64,000 bases of DNA from Lingula anatina (Eukaryota > Brachiopoda > Lingulata > Lingulida > Lingulidae): contig NW_019775813.1 of NCBI RefSeq assembly GCF_001039355.2, positions 128,831-192,830 on the forward strand, written 5' to 3'. The notes below the pieces were generated by a model. The model searched no databases. It was not told the DNA's origin and saw only the letters and a list, made by a program, of their open reading frames with translations. The translations under genes and the position numbers were made by a program. Each line of letters opens with the position of its first letter. Position 1 is the first letter of the stretch. Of the stretch, positions 58,901 through 64,000 are shown one piece after another.

Positions 58901-61900
58901 TCTAAGGGAGTACCGTACCCCTTGCCCAAAAAAAGAAGGGGTAATTTTCAAAATGAAGGGGTAAAATTAAAAAATGCTCCTGGCCTAACTGCTTCCTTAG
59001 TAAAGTTTTAAAAAAACTAGGTCAAACAAGCGCTCTGTAATAGTTGGGAGAGTTAGAGATAGAGAACGGCGCCAAAATGTCTGGACACTGACAAGTAGTC
59101 ACCCAGTATCCGTCTCTGTCAAACAAGCATTTTTTAGTATACTATTTGAGAAGGGACACAAAATTTACATATTTAGCCATTTTAATCAATCAAAATGTTC
59201 ATACTTCTTACTCTTCCTAGTGTTTCTCCCTAAAATTGATGCCGACAAAAAGTAGGTCAAGTCGGGAACATTAGGCACCCGTCGTTTTTAAGTTTTACTA
59301 AATTGTTTATAAAAATTAAACCTTTGCTTTCAATTTGTAAATAATTACTAGAAATATTATTTCACAGTTTGTTGAAAGATAATTTTTATTTATGTTTGTT
59401 AGCGCAGCACTTCAAGTTCAACTGTTTTCTAAGCTGGCCAAATCTGGAGCTAGCCGGTTGCTGCAAACCACTTTGTTTCCAACCGGCAAATGACTGCCAA
59501 TAATAAACGATCTATTTTGTCTGTGATAATAAATTTTACACTTCAAATTTTCCGGGCAAGTGAACAGCCGAAAGTCACTTGCGTTTCCGGGCAACTACCA
59601 GCTAAATTTTAGTTGCCCGGCTGATAAAACTAGTTGCGAAACGCAACCATCGCAAGTAGGTATGTCGGACTCTGAAATCTATAGTAAATAACTTTGCCTA
59701 CCTTGCATGACAAAACCTTTTAATTGACTGTTGTTTTTTTCCTTTGCTTTTCCTTTTTCTCGTCATTTTGTCATCACTGGTAATCAGCAGAGCTGGAAAT
59801 TCCCGGTCGCCCGCTCGTCAAATGCGACTAAAAATTTATTCTGACGACTAAAACTACAAAAGTCACAAGGGTTACTGGCCTAAAGTATTTGGTCTGGGCG
59901 AGTGATTTAAATTGGTCCTAAACGTATGGTTGCTCAATTAAAATGTTGAGCAGTTATGTGAATAAAAAAATGATCATTTCATCGTTGTTCATACCTTGTT
60001 TATACTAAAGAGAGGCACATGTGCTTTGACCTAAAACTTGCATATTATGACCAATCAGAGAAGATTACGTCATCCTCTGCAGGTCAGTGAAAGAAGAAGC
60101 ATGTTTTAGTCGGGTAATTCAAATATCTTAAGAAAAAAATGAGACACTTGGGAATCAATTATGACATTTTCAACATGAGTCTGACCGTCAACAGTCAACG
60201 GACTGGTCAACTTCGCCGATCTTCAAAGCCAAAGGTGTGCGTATTCGTACGCGCTGGGGCTCCAGCCAATGCGTAAAAACAGCAAAACAACGCGTAATTA
60301 CGCACTCTCATACGCTAACGAGTTTACTGTATAATATTGTTCTCTTTTTCTGTGATAAAACTCTTTAACTTTAAACTCTAATCCCAACCCAAATTAGAAT
60401 AAAAAATTGAAAGCTGCAACAGAAAATATGTGTAAAAATCCATAGAGCCCCTCTACTCTTTATTTGTAGTGCAACCCATGTATGACAGAAACATTTCAAA
60501 ATCTCAGTGCCTCCCCATACCCCCCCATGGTGAGCCTCAGAGTACCAATCCCTGACTCATCAGTGATGTTAAAATCAATACTTTGTTCTTGGCTCTGGGT
60601 TCTGGGAATGGTGGATATATATATAAATATACCACATCATAATGCCTTCCATTCTGAAGCAAAATGACAGCCTGATGAGCCCTTGCATCATCTGATTGTC
60701 TGGGAATGGTGGATATATATCAACCGGGTTCTGTGGGCGGGGGTCTATTTTTGGTTGTATTCGTCTCTTTATCCCGGTCATAATCAAATGGGTGATGTAT
60801 CAAAGAAGGACAAGTCCCCTTTTTCTTCCACAAAGTTATTTATTCCTTTAATCAATTAATTGGAAAGCACACTTTAAATCTTGTGAGCAACTGCCTAGAA
60901 ATTCTGTAGGAAACTGCCTGAAAGTGACTACTTGAAACTAACAGCTTGAAAATAACTGTAGCCGGCACTATAAAAATCCATTTGAAGAATGAATGTAACC
61001 GTAAGTGAAGAAGTGAATAAGTAAGTAGTTAAAAGAGAGCCAGCGGTTTCTTTTTTTACCCTCTTGACTACCACGCCCAAACGATAGCCAAACCCCAATT
61101 TTCATGTGATGTGTCTTATCTATACTGTATTTCCAAATTTCCTCTAAAGGTGACAGATATATAACTTTAAGCAGCTTACTTTCTGTATTTCTAGGAGTTG
61201 CCTCTTTCTAACTTTCTTCGGTTCATATAGTAAACTAATCTATCTTTGCTATTATGTATCACTGACCAAACAATGTCCAATGCAGGATCCACCACAGCAG
61301 TGCTCCCCCCCCNNNNNNNNNNNNNNNNNNNNNNNNNNNNNNNNNNNNNNNNNNNNNNNNNNNNNNNNNNNNNNNNNNNNNNNNNNNNNNNNNNNNNNNN
61401 NNNNNNNNNNNNNNNNNNNNNNNNNNNNNNNNNNNNNNNNNNNNNNNNNNNNNNNNNNNNNNNNNNNNNNNNNNNNNNNNNNNNNNNNNNNNNNNNNNNN
61501 NNNNNNNNNNNNNNNNNNNNNNNNNNNNNNNNNNNNNNNNNNNNNNNNNAGCAATACCCTGGTTTGTATGAAAGGTCACGTGATAACATGATACTTAAAA
61601 CCTAAGCTATAATACTCAGACACCTGAAAAATTAATTATGCTGCATTCATTTTCAGAAAGGAATACAAGTTGATTAACAAATCTTTTACTATTTTTCTTT
61701 TTTGTAAGCATTGATATTAAATTCCTTTGAAAATAGCATGCATAAATAAAATCAGTATAATTACTTACCCGTTCTTCACAAGTTTTGTCCTCAAAACTTA
61801 CATAAATAAAATCACACAGTACAAAAAAATACACTTTCATAATTGAATTGGATATCTTAACAAATAGAAAGGTAAGAAAATGTATCATAATAGTGAATCA

Positions 61901-61916
61901 CACCAATAACTTCTTT
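55959..61916. other. Long region without recognised exons
   Basis: Presumed intron 1 of the gene starting at 55904. Contents: a short (CA)n at about 57952-57972, a tandem duplicate around 60600-60720 (TCTGGGAATGGTGGATATAT twice) and a 237-N gap at 61313-61549. Nothing coding or RNA-like was recognised. Confidence 0.45.
61313..61549. other. Assembly gap (237 N)
   Basis: Run of N preceded by a C-run. ORFs that cross it are meaningless. Confidence 1.
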
Positions 61917-62945
61917 TTTTTACGGCGGCACTTTCTACCAACAAACATCAACCATGGACGCCATCAAGAAAAAGATGCAAGCGATGAAGTTTGAGAAGGA
62001 GAATGCTCAAGATAGAGCTGAGGCACCTGAGCAGAAACTGAGAGAGGAGCAAGAAAAGAACTCCAAGGCTGAGGAGGAAATCAACAGCCTACAGAAAAGA
62101 ATCCAGCAATTAGAAAATGGCTTGGACCAAGCTACTGAAAATCTACAAATTGCCACCACAAAATTTGAAGCTTCAGAGAAAGCCCAGGGAGAGGTTGAGG
62201 AGCAGGTGCAGACACTGAATAGGCCTGTCTTACTATTAGAAGAAAACCTAGAAAGCACAGAGGAGAGACTCACTGCAGCATCATCCAAGTTGGACGAGGC
62301 TTCTCGAGCTGCAGATGAGTCTGAGAGAGGTCGCAAAACCCTGGAAAAACGTACCATGACTGATGATGAACGTATTGATGAGCTGGAGAGGCAGCTTCAG
62401 GAGGCCAAGTACATTGCTGAAGAAGCCGATAGAAAATATGATGAGGTTGCTCGTAAGCTGGCCATCACAGAGGTTGATTTGGAGCATGCAGAGGTTCGCT
62501 TGGAAGCTGCTGAGGCTAAGATCCTTGAGCTGGAGGAGGAGCTTAAGGTGGTGGGCAAAAACAAGAAATCTCTTAAAATGGTGAACAGGAGGCTTCATGG
62601 ATAGAAGACAGCTTTGAGGAGACAATCTTTAACTGCCAGGTCAAAGGAGACTGAACATGGCCACACCAGATAGCTGAGCAAGCTGACTGGGGGTCCCAGT
62701 TCTCAACCAGGAATAAACCAGTGTGTAAAAGTACCCATGAAATTTTGTTTGTTTATTCTTGGACCATGTTGTGGTGACTTGGATCCCCAATGTTACTCAG
62801 ACACCTGAGAAATTAATTATGTTGCATTGATTTTCAGAAAGGAATACAAGTTGATTAACAAATCTTTTACTGTTTTTCTTTTTTGTAATGATTGATATTA
62901 AATTCCTTTAAAAATAGCATGTATAAATAAAATCAGTATAATATT
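61617..62945. repeat. ~150-bp direct repeats flanking the tropomyosin pseudogene
   Basis: 61617-61765 and 62797-62945 share TCAGACACCTGARAAATTAA through AAATAAAATCAGTATAAT with few mismatches. A second outer pair (about 60630-60710 and 62975-63055, ACCACATCATAATGSCYTCC...) brackets them. The arrangement suggests either insertion into a tandem repeat or a duplication that included the insertion site; 150 bp is too long for an ordinary LINE-type target duplication. Confidence 0.75.
61954..62720 (+). pseudogene. Tropomyosin processed pseudogene (retrocopy)
   Basis: An intronless frame starts [20 protein letters not shown] and runs 216 codons as a heptad-repeat coiled coil. It contains the diagnostic tropomyosin stretches [33 protein letters not shown] and [17 protein letters not shown]. 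Near 62582 a one-base shift moves the frame; the next frame continues [15 protein letters not shown] before further shifts (LTARSKETEHG) and a stop. Tropomyosin is normally about 284 residues encoded by several exons, so this is a truncated, frameshifted copy of an mRNA. An AATAAA lies at about 62712; no poly-A tract follows. It probably makes no functional product, although the first 200 codons remain open. Confidence 0.9.
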
Positions 62946-64000
62946 AAAAAAATCGGTATAATATATGTAAATAATACCACATCATAATGGCCTCCATTCT
63001 AAAGCAAAATGACAGCCTGATGGGCCCTTGCATCATCTGGTTGTGTGGGTGGTGATTTGGGGAAAGATGGAGATTTATAGTTTTATTTTATTGAAGAACG
63101 CCACATCCTCTTTTAGAAAAAGGATTAAAAAAATGTGATTAATGATGGTTAACTAAAAGTTAGCAAAGGAAAAGAAAGCAGTAATTATATCATGTACTTC
63201 TTTACATAGATGTAAGGAAAAAAGTTGTGTCAAAAAATGAACAATAAAGTGCTTTGAAAATTGTTATCACACTCATTACATTAACCCCAAAATATTTGGT
63301 GCATGTGTACGTGCCTGCCTGCGCAAGTGTGTGTTGAGGGGCACCTGGGAGGATCCTAGAAAATCAAATTGTTAGTAACACGAAGTGAAGGAAAACTGAC
63401 AGTGTTTTATGTTTAAATACATTAAAGGGGATGATATAACATGTGGTGTTAGCTGCAGGGTAACCAACTGGGGAGATGACATCACTAATAAATTCAAAAC
63501 AACAGATAATGTCCTCTAAAATAAGTCCCGGGGGTGATGAATTGTTAGGGCAAAATGAGGGCTTTACAGAATTTAACATTATATTTTTCAGTGTATGATT
63601 TTTCTAAGATTCACTTTTGAAAAATGAGAAATAACTTCCCATTTGCGTATACTTTGACAGTGTTTAAAAACCAAAACATGATTCCAATGATGAAAATATG
63701 AATGTGTAAAGTTGTTTAAAAACCAAAACATGATTCCAATGATGGAAATATGAATGTGTAAAGTGTATGTCTTTAGGAGTGAATAATAAGACCCTACATT
63801 AATAGCTTGTCCTAAATGCTTCTCTCCACGCCTGATGAATATTAATGGTCCCTGGATCAACTCCTGTTAATTTGATTGACAAGGTACTTAACTTCTGATA
63901 AGCTGGGCGTATTTGTTTCTGATGAACCTTGACTTTTTGTAGGTTTGTGGGTGATGAAATGATGTGAATATTATGGGTATAAAATATACTGATCAGCAAA
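62946..64000. other. Right end of window, no gene recognised
   Basis: Contains the outer repeat copy (62975-63055) and the 51-bp tandem duplication. Remaining ORFs are short and AT-rich with no recognised motif. Confidence 0.45.
63660..63770. repeat. Tandem duplication of a ~51-bp unit
   Basis: GTTTAAAAACCAAAACATGA, then TTCCAATGATGRAAATATGAATG, occurs twice in a row (about 63661 and 63713). Confidence 0.9.

Noticed and set aside
62007-62357. Minus-strand Ser-rich frame opposite tropomyosin
   Set aside because: Antisense shadow of a Glu/Leu-rich coiled-coil coding sequence.

Overview
The window is animal genomic DNA from a draft assembly. It has three runs of N, spliced genes with GT-AG introns, many microsatellites and dense short inverted-repeat transposons. 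The gene content (immunoglobulin-domain receptor tyrosine kinases, ITIM-tailed receptors, a tropomyosin retrocopy) suggests a marine invertebrate, such as a lancelet, hemichordate, echinoderm or mollusc. I cannot settle the species from sequence alone.

The core, roughly 1.8-55 kb, is a segmentally duplicated receptor cluster. Two kinds of gene alternate. The first kind are plus-strand receptor tyrosine kinases (RTKs) with two Ig-like domains, a stalk, one transmembrane helix and an apparently complete tyrosine kinase: gene B (25669-34258), gene E (44962 or 45226-51966), and the last two exons of a third copy at 1855-2493. The second kind are minus-strand receptors whose cytoplasmic tail carries a YxxM exon followed by an ITIM (LQYADL) and an ITSM (TEYAEV): gene A (16021-22974, complete), gene C (37603-44662, interrupted by a gap) and the tail of gene D (6683-7497). 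A and B are divergently arranged and their Ig domains are almost identical in protein sequence (3 differences in 128 residues in Ig1, 5 in 89 in Ig2). C and E repeat the head-to-head arrangement. So a kinase receptor and an ITIM receptor share an ectodomain, like vertebrate paired activating/inhibitory receptors, but with an RTK as the presumed activating arm. This is the most interesting thing in the window.

Region by region: 0.2-1.3 kb Tc1-like transposase remnant; 1.8-2.5 kb RTK 3' exons; 3.1-5 kb transposon-rich flank; 5.6-6.4 kb a small three-exon minus-strand gene (F); 6.7-7.8 kb gene D tail exons and a transmembrane exon with a stop; 8.4 kb gap with duplicated flanks; 9-16 kb no recognised genes; 16-23 kb gene A, whose intron holds a tRNA-derived SINE interrupted by a 75-bp-TIR element carrying a RecQ-like helicase fragment; 23-25.7 kb divergent intergenic region; 25.7-34.3 kb gene B; 34.3-37.6 kb flank with a palindromic copy of the gene F 5' exon; 37.6-44.7 kb gene C with decayed duplicate exons, foldback elements and a gap; 45-52 kb gene E; 52-55.9 kb flank; 55.9 kb a signal-peptide exon of another gene; 61.9-62.7 kb a tropomyosin processed pseudogene between 150-bp direct repeats.

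Exon structures were built by hand from splice consensus, matching phases and comparison between paralogs. No transcript or database evidence was available.
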